From Micromonospora musae (GTDB lineage: Bacteria; Actinomycetota; Actinomycetes; Mycobacteriales; Micromonosporaceae), in contig NZ_RAZT01000013.1 in assembly GCF_003626635.1 (NCBI RefSeq), positions 164,433 to 228,432 of the forward strand: a stretch of DNA of 64,000 nt, in the 5' to 3' direction. Below, one piece after another: positions 1-8,004 of this stretch. How positions within the stretch are numbered: position 1 is the first letter of the stretch; every line of letters starts with the position of its first letter. A program made the position numbers and the translations under genes. The notes beneath the pieces are model-generated. The model searched no databases. It was not told the DNA's origin and saw nothing but the letters and a program-made list of their open reading frames with translations.

Positions 1-938
1 CGCTCAACCTGGCCCAGCTCGCCCAGCGACTGGACGCGCTGCCGGACGACGTCCGCCTGGCGCTGCAACTCATGCTGCTGCTCGCGTTCGGCGTCAAGGC
101 GGCGGTCTTCCCACTGTCGGCCTGGCTGCCGGACAGCTACCCGACCGCGCCGGCCCCGGTCACCGCCGTCTTCGCCGGCCTGCTCACCAAAGTCGGCGTG
201 TACGCGGTCATCCGCACCGAGACGCTGCTCTTCCCGGACGGGCAGGTCGCCCCGCTGCTGATGGTGGTGGCCGGGCTGACCATGCTCGTCGGCATCCTCG
301 GCGCGGTCGCCCAGTCGGACCTGAAGCGGCTCTTCTCGTTCACGCTGGTCAGCCACATCGGCTACATGATCTTCGGGGTGGCGTTGAGCACCGTGGCCGG
401 GCTCTCCGGCGCGATCTTCTACGTGGTACACCACATCACCATCCAGACCACCCTCTTCCTGGTCGCCGGTCTCGTGGAGATCCGGGCCGGCAGCACCGAC
501 CTGCGGCGTCTCGGCGGGCTGGCGCGGCTGGCGCCGCTGCTGGGCGTGCTCTTCTTCGTACCGGCGATGAACCTCGCGGGGGTGCCGCCCTTCTCGGGTT
601 TCCTCGGCAAGCTCGGTCTGCTCCAGGCCGGGGTCGCGGACGGCGGTGCGCTGCCCGCCGCGCTGGTGGCGGCGGGCACGCTCACCAGCCTGCTCACCCT
701 CTACGTGGCCGCCCGGGTGTGGAACATCGCCTTCTGGCGGTCGCCCCGGCTCGCCACCGACGAGCCGGCGGTGCGGCTGCCCGCGCTGATGGTGGGGGCC
801 ACCGTCGCCCTCGTCGCGCTCGGGCTGGCGCTGACCGTGGCCGGCGGGCCGCTCTTCGACGTGACCGCCGACGCCGCCCACGACCTGCGCGACCGCACCC
901 CGTACCTCCGCGCCGTCTTCCCGGCGGGTACGCCGTGA
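1..938 (+). CDS. mrpD: Mrp Na+/H+ antiporter subunit D, 5' end outside window
   Basis: Membrane subunit of the multi-subunit Mrp cation/proton antiporter, homologous to the proton-pumping NuoL/M/N subunits of complex I. The frame is open from base 3, so the N-terminal part is missing. The visible ~311 residues carry family hallmarks: a membrane segment with KAAVFPLSAWLPDSYPTAP, then LLTKVGVYAVIR, a conserved lysine in LKRLFSFTLVSHIGYM, and the histidines of HHITIQTTLFL. The stop overlaps the start of the next gene (GTGA), and three further Mrp subunits follow, which separates it from a nuo locus. Function is from the family; ion specificity cannot be read here. Confidence 0.93.
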   Translation, partial: LNLAQLAQRLDALPDDVRLALQLMLLLAFGVKAAVFPLSAWLPDSYPTAPAPVTAVFAGLLTKVGVYAVIRTETLLFPDGQVAPLLMVVAGLTMLVGILGAVAQSDLKRLFSFTLVSHIGYMIFGVALSTVAGLSGAIFYVVHHITIQTTLFLVAGLVEIRAGSTDLRRLGGLARLAPLLGVLFFVPAMNLAGVPPFSGFLGKLGLLQAGVADGGALPAALVAAGTLTSLLTLYVAARVWNIAFWRSPRLATDEPAVRLPALMVGATVALVALGLALTVAGGPLFDVTADAAHDLRDRTPYLRAVFPAGTP

Positions 939-1540
939 CCGGCGGGTCCGGCAGGACCAGCGGGCGGCCGGCCGGCCGGCTGCGCGGCCGGGCGGCGACC
1001 TGGCGCGACCAGGGCGTCGCGTTCGGCTGGCTGGTGCTGATCTGGAACCTGCTCTGGGGCCAGTTCACCTGGGGCAACCTGCTCGGCGGCGTGCTGGTGG
1101 GGGCCGTGGTGCTGGTCTTCTTCCCGTTGCCGCCGGTCACCTTCGGCGGCCGGTTGCGGCCCCGGGCGCTGCTGGTGCTCGTCGCCCGCTTCGTCGTCGA
1201 ACTGGTGGTCGCGAGTGTGCGGGTGGCCCGGATCGCCGTGCAGCCCGGGTTCCAGCCGCGCAGCGCGATCATCGCGGTGCCGCTGCGGGTCCGCACCGAC
1301 CTGAATCTGGCGCTCACCGCCGAACTGGTCTCGCTCGTTCCGGGCACCCTCATCCTCGAGGTGGACCGGGAGGCGGGAGTGCTCTACCTGCACGTGCTCG
1401 ACGTACGCCGGCCGCAGGACCTGGCCGACAACCGGGCGCGGGTCCTCGAGATCGAGCGGCGCATCGTCCGGGCGGTCGGCTCGGCCGCCGAGGTACGCCG
1501 GCTGGACAGCGAACCCGACGAAAGGGAGAAAAAACCGTGA
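935..1540 (+). CDS. mrpE: Mrp Na+/H+ antiporter subunit E
   Basis: Small membrane subunit of the Mrp antiporter, 201 residues. I chose the GTG that overlaps the mrpD stop (GTGA); longer upstream frames run inside mrpD. After an Arg/Gly-rich start come hydrophobic stretches (FGWLVLIWNLLWGQFTWGN, LVGAVVLVFFPLPPVTFGG), then the conserved cytosolic part with VPLRVRTDLNLALTAELVSL and PGTLILEVDRE, typical of MrpE. It is translationally coupled on both sides (GTGA at its stop too), as expected for subunits made in fixed ratio. Confidence 0.92.
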   Translation: MTGGSGRTSGRPAGRLRGRAATWRDQGVAFGWLVLIWNLLWGQFTWGNLLGGVLVGAVVLVFFPLPPVTFGGRLRPRALLVLVARFVVELVVASVRVARIAVQPGFQPRSAIIAVPLRVRTDLNLALTAELVSLVPGTLILEVDREAGVLYLHVLDVRRPQDLADNRARVLEIERRIVRAVGSAAEVRRLDSEPDEREKKP

Positions 1541-1800
1541 CCACGTTCCTCGCCGTCGTCCTCACCGGACTCTTCTCGGCGGCCGCGCTGCTCGTGCTGG
1601 TCCGGCTCTACCGCGGCCCGTCGCTGCTCGACCGGGTGGTCGCCGCCGACATGCTGCTCGCCACGATGGTCGGCGCGGTCGCCGCCGAGGCGGCGGTGAA
1701 CCGGCACGCCACCACCCTGCCGGTGCTGGTGGTGCTCTCGCTGCTCGGCTTCGTCGGCTCGATCTCACTCGTCCGCTTCGCGGCCCGCAAGGGCGCCTGA
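1537..1800 (+). CDS. mrpF: Mrp Na+/H+ antiporter subunit F
   Basis: 87-residue, three-helix membrane subunit of the Mrp antiporter; the length is normal for MrpF. Start is GTG overlapping the mrpE stop, preceded by the ribosome site AAAGGGAG. The sequence shows the family pattern VRLYRGPSLLDRVVAADML followed by two hydrophobic helices and a C-terminal FVGSISLVRF. It lies between mrpE and mrpG in the standard order. Confidence 0.93.
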   Translation: MTTFLAVVLTGLFSAAALLVLVRLYRGPSLLDRVVAADMLLATMVGAVAAEAAVNRHATTLPVLVVLSLLGFVGSISLVRFAARKGA

Positions 1801-2132
1801 TGCCGGCCACCGTCGCCGACTGGCTCGGCGCCGCCTGCCTGGTCTCCGGCGCGCTGCTCGCCCTGGCCGCCGCGATCGGCGTGCTGCGCTTCCCGGACGT
1901 GCTGGACCGGATGCACGCCGCCACCAAGCCGCAGACGCTCGGCGTGCTCCTCCTGCTGGCCGGGGTCGCCCTGCGGTTGCGTACGCCGGCCGACCTCGGA
2001 ATGGTGGCGCTGGTCGCGGTCTTCCAACTGGCCACCGCTCCGGTGGCCGCCCAGATGATCGCGCGCTCCGCCTACCGCGCCGGCCGCGTGGACCCCACCC
2101 TCCTCGACGTCGACGAACTCGCCGACCGGTGA
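1800..2132 (+). CDS. mrpG: Mrp Na+/H+ antiporter subunit G
   Basis: 110-residue last subunit of the Mrp antiporter. ATG overlaps the mrpF stop by one base (TGATG). Three hydrophobic segments are visible, with the MrpG signature GVLRFPDVLDRMHAATKPQTLG near residues 24-43. No gene follows for about 200 bp, so the operon probably ends here. A short GC-rich hairpin (GCCGGG-5 nt-CCCGGC) near 2280-2296 lies in the gap, more likely in the leader of the next gene. Confidence 0.93.
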   Translation: MPATVADWLGAACLVSGALLALAAAIGVLRFPDVLDRMHAATKPQTLGVLLLLAGVALRLRTPADLGMVALVAVFQLATAPVAAQMIARSAYRAGRVDPTLLDVDELADR

Positions 2133-2340
2133 GACCCCGGAACCGGCCTTCCCGGCCGATTCGTCGCCGGACGAACCGGACAACGGGGAGGCTTCGCCGC
2201 ACCTTCAGCGGGCGTACAGCCAACGCCGATAAAATGACCCGCATGATCGACTCTTCTGCCCAGGAGGGCAGCAGTAGCCAGCCGGGTCGTGCCCGGCATT
2301 CGAAGGCCCCGACGTGGTTGCGAGGAGCCCTGAGCCTCCC

Positions 2341-3699
2341 GTGCTGATCGTCCTGGGCCTGGTCCTGATCATCGTTCTCACCGCACTCACCGGCTACTTC
2401 GTGGCCCAGGAGTTCGGCTTCGTCGCCGTGGACCGAGGCAAGCTGCGCCAGCTCGCCGACGACGGCGACCAGCCGGCCGCCCGGGCACTCGAGGTGACCG
2501 GCCGACTCTCCTTCATGCTCTCCGGAGCCCAACTCGGCATCACCGTCACCGCCCTGCTGGTCGGTTACGCCGCCGAGCCGTACCTCGGCGCCGGCCTGGC
2601 CGACCTGCTCGGCGTCGCCGGCGTCTCCGAGACGCTCAGCGTCACGCTCTCCGTGGTGCTGGCGCTCGTCATCGCCACCGTGGTGCAGATGGTCCTCGGT
2701 GAGCTGGCTCCGAAGAACCTCGCCATCGCCCGCGCCGAAACGGTCGCCCGGGCGCTGTCCCGCTCGACCCTCATGTACCTCAAGGTGGCCGGACCGGTCG
2801 TCCGGCTCTTCGACAAGGCCGCGGTACGGCTGCTGCGTCGCGTCGGCATCGAGCCGATCGAGGAGCTGCCCAGCGGCGCCACCCCGGAGGACCTGGAACA
2901 GATCATCGCCGAGTCCCGGAACGAGGGGCACCTGGACGCGGAGATGTCCACCCTGCTCGACCGGGGGCTCGACTTCCGCGAGCTCAGCGCCGGCGAGGCC
3001 ATGGTGCCGCGGGTGGACGTGCACACCGTACGCGCCGACGAGCCGGTCAGCCGGGTCGTCGAGCTGCTGGACACCGGGCACTCCCGGTTCCCCGTCCGGG
3101 GCGCCGAGGGGGTGGACGACCTCGTCGGCGTGGTCGGCATCGCCGACGTGCTCGGCGTGCCGTCGCACGAGCGGGCCACCACCCTGGTGGGCTCGGTGGC
3201 CGGACCACCGCTGCTGGTCCCGGAGACGCTGCCGCTGCCGACGGTGCTGGACCGGCTGCGGTCCGGGCACCGGCAGTTGGCCTGCGTGGTCGACGAGTAC
3301 GGCGGCTTCGCCGGGGTGATCACCCTGGAGGACATCGCCGAGGAGCTGGTCGGCCCGATCCGCGACGAGGACGACCCGCCGGAGCGGGCGCCGGCCCGGC
3401 AGGCCGACGGTTCCTGGGTCGTGCCGGCCCGCTGGCGGATCGACGAGGTGGCCGACAGCACCGGCATCCTGCTGCCCGAGGCCCCCGAGTACGACACCCT
3501 CTCCGGCCTGGTCATGCGCGAGCTGGGGCGGGTGCCCGAGGTTGGTGACCGGCTCGAGATCGGCCCGGCCGCGGACGCCGAGGACGGCGCGGCGGAGCCG
3601 CGTGTGCTGGTGGAGGTGCTCGCCGTCGACCGGCACGTGGCCGACTCCGTACGCCTGCGGGTCACCGAGTCCGGCAAGCGCCCGGAGGTGTCCGCGTGA
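2341..3699 (+). CDS. CNNM/CorC-family (hemolysin-like) membrane protein
   Basis: Membrane protein of the CNNM/CorB-CorC (TlyC, 'hemolysin') family, linked in other organisms to Mg2+ or Co2+ transport. Domains in order: CNNM (DUF21) transmembrane domain with GYFVAQEFGFVAVDR, FMLSGAQLGITVTALL and VLGELAPKNLAIARAE; two CBS domains (MVPRVDVHTV onward and the VVDEYGGFAGVITLEDI motif); C-terminal CorC/HlyC domain. I use GTG at 2341 (452 residues) because GAGGAG lies 13 nt upstream; an in-frame GTG at 2314 has no ribosome site. Its stop overlaps the repeat ORF that leads into a second CNNM gene. The transported ion is not decidable. Confidence 0.88.
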   Translation: MLIVLGLVLIIVLTALTGYFVAQEFGFVAVDRGKLRQLADDGDQPAARALEVTGRLSFMLSGAQLGITVTALLVGYAAEPYLGAGLADLLGVAGVSETLSVTLSVVLALVIATVVQMVLGELAPKNLAIARAETVARALSRSTLMYLKVAGPVVRLFDKAAVRLLRRVGIEPIEELPSGATPEDLEQIIAESRNEGHLDAEMSTLLDRGLDFRELSAGEAMVPRVDVHTVRADEPVSRVVELLDTGHSRFPVRGAEGVDDLVGVVGIADVLGVPSHERATTLVGSVAGPPLLVPETLPLPTVLDRLRSGHRQLACVVDEYGGFAGVITLEDIAEELVGPIRDEDDPPERAPARQADGSWVVPARWRIDEVADSTGILLPEAPEYDTLSGLVMRELGRVPEVGDRLEIGPAADAEDGAAEPRVLVEVLAVDRHVADSVRLRVTESGKRPEVSA

Positions 3700-3850
3700 G
3701 TGCGAGGAGTGAGCTTGCGAGCCCCGCAGTCGCGAACGAAGGCGGTGCGGTGAGTGCGAGGAGTGAGCTTGCGAGCCCCGCAGTCGCGAACGAAGGCGGT
3801 GCGGTGAGTGCGAGGAGTGAGCTTGCGAGCCCCGCAGTCGCGAACGAAGG
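3696..3850 (+). repeat. 54-bp direct tandem repeat, three copies
   Basis: Three head-to-tail copies with a 54-bp period start at 3696, 3750 and 3804. Each begins GTGAGTGCGAGGAGTGAG and carries GCGAACGAAGG near its end; the third diverges after about 47 bp. The unit is a multiple of three, so the number of copies does not change the reading frame. It fills the whole gap between two related membrane-protein genes. Confidence 0.97.
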
Positions 3851-3863
3851 AGGGCTGCGATGA
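3696..3863 (+). CDS. Possible 55-residue coupling ORF made of 18-residue repeats
   Basis: The repeat can be read as one frame from GTG at 3696, which overlaps the stop of the upstream CNNM gene, to TGA at 3861-3863, which overlaps the ATG of the downstream CNNM gene (ATGA). It would encode VSARSELASPAVANEGGA three times, the last ending in LR. Both overlaps are of the kind used for translational coupling. Whether a peptide accumulates is unknown; it may only keep ribosomes moving across the gap. I know no family for it. Confidence 0.4.
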   Translation: MSARSELASPAVANEGGAVSARSELASPAVANEGGAVSARSELASPAVANEGGLR

Positions 3864-4924
3864 GCCCCGGGGTCGCGCTGGTCACCTCGGTGGTGCTGCT
3901 GGCGTTGAACGGCTTCTTCGTGGCCGCCGAGTTCGCCCTGGTCGCGAGCAAGCGGTACCGCCTGGAGCAGGCGGCGGCCGGTGGCGGACGGGCCGCCCGG
4001 GCGGCGCTGGACGGCGTACGCGAACTGTCGCTGATGCTCGCCGGCGCGCAGCTCGGCATCACGCTGTGCACGCTGGGTCTCGGTGCGCTCGCCGAACCGG
4101 CGATCGAGCACCTGGCCAGCCCGGTGCTGCACGCGGTGGGGCTGCCCGACGCGGCCAGCCACATCGTGGCGTTGGTGTTCGCGCTGGCGCTGGTCACCTT
4201 CCTGCACCTGGTGGTCGGCGAGATGGCGCCGAAGTCCTGGGCGATCACCGACGCGGAACGCTCGGCCATGCTGCTGGCGCTGCCGTTCCGGGCGTTCGCC
4301 CGGGTCGCCCGGCCGGTGCTCAGCGCGCTCAACGCGCTGGCCAACTCGATCCTGCGGCTGGCCCGGGTCAATCCGCAGGACCAGCTGGCGCAGGTGCACG
4401 GCCCGGACGAGCTGCGGATGCTGCTGGAGCAGTCCCGGGAGCACGGGCTGCTCGGCGCCGAGCAACACCAGCTGCTGACCAGCATGCTGGAGCTGCAGGG
4501 CACCACGGTGGCCCAGGTGATGGAGCCGTTCTCGACCATGGTGACGGTCCACCGGGACGACTCCGCCGAGCGGATCGAGCAGGTCAGCCGCGAGAGCGGC
4601 CGGTCCCGCCTGGCGGTGCTGGACGCGGCCGGCGACGTCTGCGGTCTGGTGCACGTCCGGGAGGCGGTGCGCGCCGTCACCACGGGTCAGCGGAGCACCG
4701 CCGGTGAGCTGATGGGCAGCGCCTTCACCCTGCCCGCGGAGGCGACGGTGACCGAGGCGGTGGCTGCCATGCGTGGCCGCCAGTCCCAGCTCGCCCTGGT
4801 GCGCAACGGCGGCGGGCCTACCCGGCCGGTGGGTTTCGTGGCGCTGGAGGACCTGCTGGAGGAGGTCATCGGCGAGTTCGACGACGAGACCGACCCGGTG
4901 CCGCGCGGCCGCCGGCTGAGATGA
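3860..4924 (+). CDS. Second CNNM-family membrane protein, without CorC domain
   Basis: 354 residues, paralogous to the preceding gene. CNNM transmembrane domain with LNGFFVAAEFALVASKRYR, LMLAGAQLGITLCTL and VGEMAPKSWAITDAE; then a CBS pair (VAQVMEPFSTMVTVHRDD; VGFVALEDLLEEVIGE). It stops soon after the second CBS domain, so the C-terminal CorC/HlyC domain of its neighbour is absent. ATG is preceded by GAAGGAGGGCTGCG, a strong ribosome site made by the diverged end of the third upstream repeat. The two proteins probably act together; this is inferred from adjacency and coupling. Confidence 0.87.
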   Translation: MSPGVALVTSVVLLALNGFFVAAEFALVASKRYRLEQAAAGGGRAARAALDGVRELSLMLAGAQLGITLCTLGLGALAEPAIEHLASPVLHAVGLPDAASHIVALVFALALVTFLHLVVGEMAPKSWAITDAERSAMLLALPFRAFARVARPVLSALNALANSILRLARVNPQDQLAQVHGPDELRMLLEQSREHGLLGAEQHQLLTSMLELQGTTVAQVMEPFSTMVTVHRDDSAERIEQVSRESGRSRLAVLDAAGDVCGLVHVREAVRAVTTGQRSTAGELMGSAFTLPAEATVTEAVAAMRGRQSQLALVRNGGGPTRPVGFVALEDLLEEVIGEFDDETDPVPRGRRLR

Positions 4925-4960
4925 GCCGGCCCGCCCGGGTCTGACATCACCGTGAGCCGG

Positions 4961-5003
4961 GCGCCGGTTCCGCACGCCGCGATCCGGGCGGCGGAACCGG
5001 CGC
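4961..5003. terminator. Hairpin terminator after the CNNM pair
   Basis: Perfect 13-bp inverted repeat GCGCCGGTTCCGC / GCGGAACCGGCGC with a 17-nt loop, 36 bp behind the stop of the second CNNM gene. There is no T-run, which is usual for high-GC actinobacterial terminators. Confidence 0.7.
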
Positions 5004-5080
5004 TTCCGGCGAACCCCGAGTGACCGGGGGCGCGTTCCGCCACAGTGGGGGTGGAGGCGCGAGCGGCGGGAGGAGGTCCG

Positions 5081-6010
5081 GTGCCGTACACGGGGGTGTC
5101 ACCGGAGTCCAGCTGGACCGGCCTGACCGTGACCACGGCGCTCACCAATCCGAGTACCCGGCCGGGGCTGCGGCTGCCCGGCCGGGTGACGGTGACGGCC
5201 GGCTCCACGGACGTGCCGGTGCGGCACGTCCGGCTCGGTCTGGTGACCACGGCCGAGCCGGACGACCCGTCGGCGCCGCGCCGCCTGGTGCAGTTCCACG
5301 GCGCGGCGCTGACCGGCGCGTTCGTGCTCCGGGCCGGGCGGGGACGGACCATCCCGTTCCAGTTCCCGATGCCCTGGGAGACCCCGGTGACCATCTTCGG
5401 CGGCGTGCCGCTGCTGAGCCTCAGGATGGGCCTGCGTACGGAGGTCGCGATCGAGCCAGAGCTCGACCAGGGCGCGATGGTGCCGGTCTTCGTGCATCCG
5501 CTGCCCACCCAGGGGCACGTGCTCGCGGCGCTGGACACCCTCGGGTTCACCCTGCGTCAGGCCGGGTTGCTCGACGCGCGGCTGCCCGGGGTGCAGCAGA
5601 CCCTGCCGCTGCACCAGCGCATCGGCTTCTGGGTCGCCCCGCTCTACGCCGGGCCGATCACGGAGCTCGAACTGATCTTCGTGGCCGACTCAGCCGGCCT
5701 GGAGGTGATCCTCTGGCTGGACCGCCGGCTCGCCCTGGCCGGGGTGACCCATCAGAGCATCAGCCGTTTCCGGATCTGGCACACCGGCGCCGAGCAGCGG
5801 GACTGGGTGAGCACTGTGGACGGCTGGCTGCGTACGGCGATCAATCAGCACGCGGCGGTCGCCGCGCACTCCGACTGGTCCGCCCAGATCACCGAGTCCG
5901 CGCATGTCAGCCGCCCGCCCGACGAGCCAGTCCATCCGGGGACGGGGCTCGGCGGGACCGCGGGGGGCCCGGGGGTCGGCGGCGGGGGCGGGGGCGGCGA
6001 CGGCACCTGA
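5081..6010 (+). CDS. Spo0M/SpoOM-family (arrestin-like) protein
   Basis: 309-residue member of the sporulation-control Spo0M family, cytosolic with an arrestin-like fold. Start GTG at 5081 has AGGAGG five bases upstream; in-frame positions further upstream have none. The core resembles the gene at 62994: LRLPGRVTVTAGSTDV, IPFQFPMPWETPV, GLRTEVAIEPELDQG, and FVADSAGLEVILWLDRR. The C-terminus ends in a low-complexity Gly tail. In Bacillus, Spo0M affects sporulation and stress behaviour; the actinobacterial role is not established. It is convergent with the lysE gene. Confidence 0.8.
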   Translation: MPYTGVSPESSWTGLTVTTALTNPSTRPGLRLPGRVTVTAGSTDVPVRHVRLGLVTTAEPDDPSAPRRLVQFHGAALTGAFVLRAGRGRTIPFQFPMPWETPVTIFGGVPLLSLRMGLRTEVAIEPELDQGAMVPVFVHPLPTQGHVLAALDTLGFTLRQAGLLDARLPGVQQTLPLHQRIGFWVAPLYAGPITELELIFVADSAGLEVILWLDRRLALAGVTHQSISRFRIWHTGAEQRDWVSTVDGWLRTAINQHAAVAAHSDWSAQITESAHVSRPPDEPVHPGTGLGGTAGGPGVGGGGGGGDGT

Positions 6011-6031
6011 GCCGGCCGTACGCCCCCGACC

Positions 6032-6700
6032 CTAGATGCTCGCGGTCGCGAGCTTGACGCTGAAGCCCAGGAAGAGGGCAGCGATGCCGGTGGTGGCGCC
6101 CGCCGCGAGCCGTCGGCGCTGACGGAACTGCGCGGCCAGGAAGGTACCCGTGAAGATCAGCGCGGTCAGGTACAGCGCGCTGGTCAGGTGCGCGATCAGC
6201 CCGAGCAGCAGGAACGAGAGCGCCGGCCAGTGGTACGCCGGGTCGACGAACTGGATGAAGAACGAGACGAAGAAGAGGATCGCCTTCGGGTTGAGCAGGC
6301 TGATCACCAGCGCCTTGCGGAACGGGCTGCGCAGCTCCGCCGGTTGTGCCGCGTCGATCAGCCGCGGCATGGTCGGGTCGTTGCGGTCGCGCCAGCGCCG
6401 CCAGGCGCCACGCAGCATCGTCAGACCCATGTAACCGAGGTACGCCGCACCCGCGTACTTGATGACGAGGAAGAGCGGCGGGTACGCCTTCAGCAGGGAC
6501 GCCACCCCGGCGGCGGAGAGGAGCATCAGCACCCCGTCGCCGAGGAAGACCCCGCCGGCGGCCCGGTAGCCCGCGGCCACGCCGCGCTTCGCGGCGGTGG
6601 AGAGCACGAAGAGCGAGTTGGGTCCGGGCAGCAGGATGATGGCGACGGTGCCCAGCACGTACGTTCCGATGTCGGTGATCCCCAGCACGCCGGCCATCAT
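6032..6700 (-). CDS. LysE-family amino acid/metabolite exporter
   Basis: 222-residue inner-membrane exporter of the LysE/RhtB family. It shows the family N-terminus with LLPGPNSLFVLSTAAKRG, then about six hydrophobic segments, including FRKALVISLLNPKAILFFVS, the conserved NPK loop. The ATG overlaps the stop of the upstream PNPOx-GNAT gene (ATGA), so the two are one operon on the minus strand, divergent from a MocR-type regulator. That context suggests export of a small amine or amino acid that the operon modifies; the substrate is unknown. Confidence 0.9.
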   Translation of the reverse strand: MMAGVLGITDIGTYVLGTVAIILLPGPNSLFVLSTAAKRGVAAGYRAAGGVFLGDGVLMLLSAAGVASLLKAYPPLFLVIKYAGAAYLGYMGLTMLRGAWRRWRDRNDPTMPRLIDAAQPAELRSPFRKALVISLLNPKAILFFVSFFIQFVDPAYHWPALSFLLLGLIAHLTSALYLTALIFTGTFLAAQFRQRRRLAAGATTGIAALFLGFSVKLATASI

Positions 6701-7968
6701 CACGCCGCCGGTGCCGTGCGACGAAGCCTTTCCCACAGCGCCTGCTGTGTGTTCGGCCACTCCTGGACGGTGAGGGCGTACTGCACGGTGTCGCGCCACG
6801 AGCCGTCCGGGCGCTGCCGGTGCATGCGCAACACCCCTTCGCGGGTCGCGCCGAGGCGCTCGATGGCCCGCTGGGAGCGCTCGTTGCGGATGTCGGTGTG
6901 CCACACCACCCGGACCGCGCCCAGTTCCTCGAAGGCGTACGTGAGCAGCAGCAGTTTCGCCTCGGTGTTGATGCCGGTACGCCACCAGGGCCGGCCGAGC
7001 CAGGTGTGGCCGATCGCCACCGAACGGCGCTGCGGGTCCACCTCGTAGTAGGAGGTGCTGCCGACCACCGCGCCGGTGGCCGCGCAGCGCTGCACCCAGG
7101 GCACCCGCTCGCCGCGGTCGTGGGCGGCCAGCGCTTCGGTGATCACCGCGGCCGTCGCGGCGGCGTCGGTCGGCACGGCCCGCGACAGGTGCCGCCAGAC
7201 CTCCGGGTCGGCTGTGGCGGCGTGCAGCTCGCCCGCGTGCGCGAGCTCGAGCGGTTCGAGCGTCACGTGCTCGCCGCGCAGCACCACCGGGTCGAGCCAG
7301 GGCGAGCGCTCCGGCCACAGGTACGCCGGGATCGGGGCGGTCACGGCCGGGTCGGTCTCGGGACGTCCCCGGGTGAGCCGCAGCGGCACCACTCCGGCCC
7401 AGTGCGGCAGGCCGAGGTCCGACTCCTCCTCGCGGACTCCGCCGACGCGGCGGCGGAGCGAGACCTCGTGCAGCGGCAGCGCCAGCACCGCGGTCTCGGC
7501 CAGCTCCTTGCGGCTGGGCGGGCGGCTGTCCGCGCTGCGCCCGGCGGCGGCCTTCTCCACCAGGGCGGTCATCGCCGCGGCCTTCTCCCGTTCGTCGGTC
7601 ACCAGGTGGGCGGTGCCGTGGGCGACCACGGACCGGTAGTTGGCGCTGTGGTGGAACTGGGACCGGCCGTAGATCAGCCCGTCGAGCAGGGTGACCGCCA
7701 CGGCGACCGGCAGCCCGTCGCCCCGGGCGGCGAGCAGCGGCCGGCTGCCGGTGGAGCCGTGCAGGTAGAGGGTGTCGTCGACGCGTACGTGCAGGGTGGG
7801 CAGCACCCGCGGCTCGCCGTCCACGGTGAACCCGAGCACGCAGTGGTACGCCTCGTCCAGCACGGCGTGCACGCCCGCCCGGTCGTAGCTCATCCGGTCG
7901 CGGGAGCGGTTCGGGGTGGTCCGCGTGGTCCGGGGGTAGGTGGTCGGGTCGGTTCCAGGGGTGGCCAT
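6700..7968 (-). CDS. PNPOx-like domain fused to GNAT acetyltransferase
   Basis: 422 residues with two domains. Residues ~26-215 resemble the split-barrel FMN-binding pyridoxamine 5'-phosphate oxidase family (VLGFTVDGEPRVLPTLHVR; GRSQFHHSANYRSVVAHGTA). Residues ~240-400 are a RimJ/RimL-type GNAT N-acetyltransferase (LRGEHVTLEPLELAHAGEL; AIGHTWLGRPWWRTGINTEA; NERSQRAIERLGA). ATG at 7968 has AAGGCGG upstream. It shares a short divergent promoter with a MocR-type regulator and is coupled to a LysE exporter. I infer acetylation of an amine whose product or parent is exported; the PNPOx half may bind flavin, F420 or heme. Confidence 0.85.
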   Translation of the reverse strand: MATPGTDPTTYPRTTRTTPNRSRDRMSYDRAGVHAVLDEAYHCVLGFTVDGEPRVLPTLHVRVDDTLYLHGSTGSRPLLAARGDGLPVAVAVTLLDGLIYGRSQFHHSANYRSVVAHGTAHLVTDEREKAAAMTALVEKAAAGRSADSRPPSRKELAETAVLALPLHEVSLRRRVGGVREEESDLGLPHWAGVVPLRLTRGRPETDPAVTAPIPAYLWPERSPWLDPVVLRGEHVTLEPLELAHAGELHAATADPEVWRHLSRAVPTDAAATAAVITEALAAHDRGERVPWVQRCAATGAVVGSTSYYEVDPQRRSVAIGHTWLGRPWWRTGINTEAKLLLLTYAFEELGAVRVVWHTDIRNERSQRAIERLGATREGVLRMHRQRPDGSWRDTVQYALTVQEWPNTQQALWERLRRTAPAA

Positions 7969-7980
7969 CGCGATCCGCCT

Positions 7981-7994
7981 TTGTTCTAGTACAA
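7981..7994. promoter_or_regulatory. Palindromic operator/promoter between MocR gene and PNPOx-GNAT operon
   Basis: TTGTTCTAGTACAA is a palindrome of form TTGTnCTAGnACAA, centred in the 36-bp gap between the two divergent starts. Its right half contains TACAAT, a good -10 box ending about ten bases before the GTG at 8005, so the regulator mRNA is probably leaderless. MocR/PdxR regulators usually bind their own promoter; assigning this as their site is inference. Confidence 0.55.
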
Positions 7995-8004
7995 TCCCAT
8001 ATTT

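Noticed and set aside
2133..2340. Mg2+ (M-box) or Mn2+ riboswitch before the CNNM gene
   Set aside because: Only a short 6-bp hairpin is visible; the conserved motifs of either class were not found.
1765..4683. 972-codon minus-strand frame opposite mrpG and the CNNM genes
   Set aside because: Shadow frame; it runs through the tandem repeat and the opposite-strand genes with Arg/Ser-rich noise.
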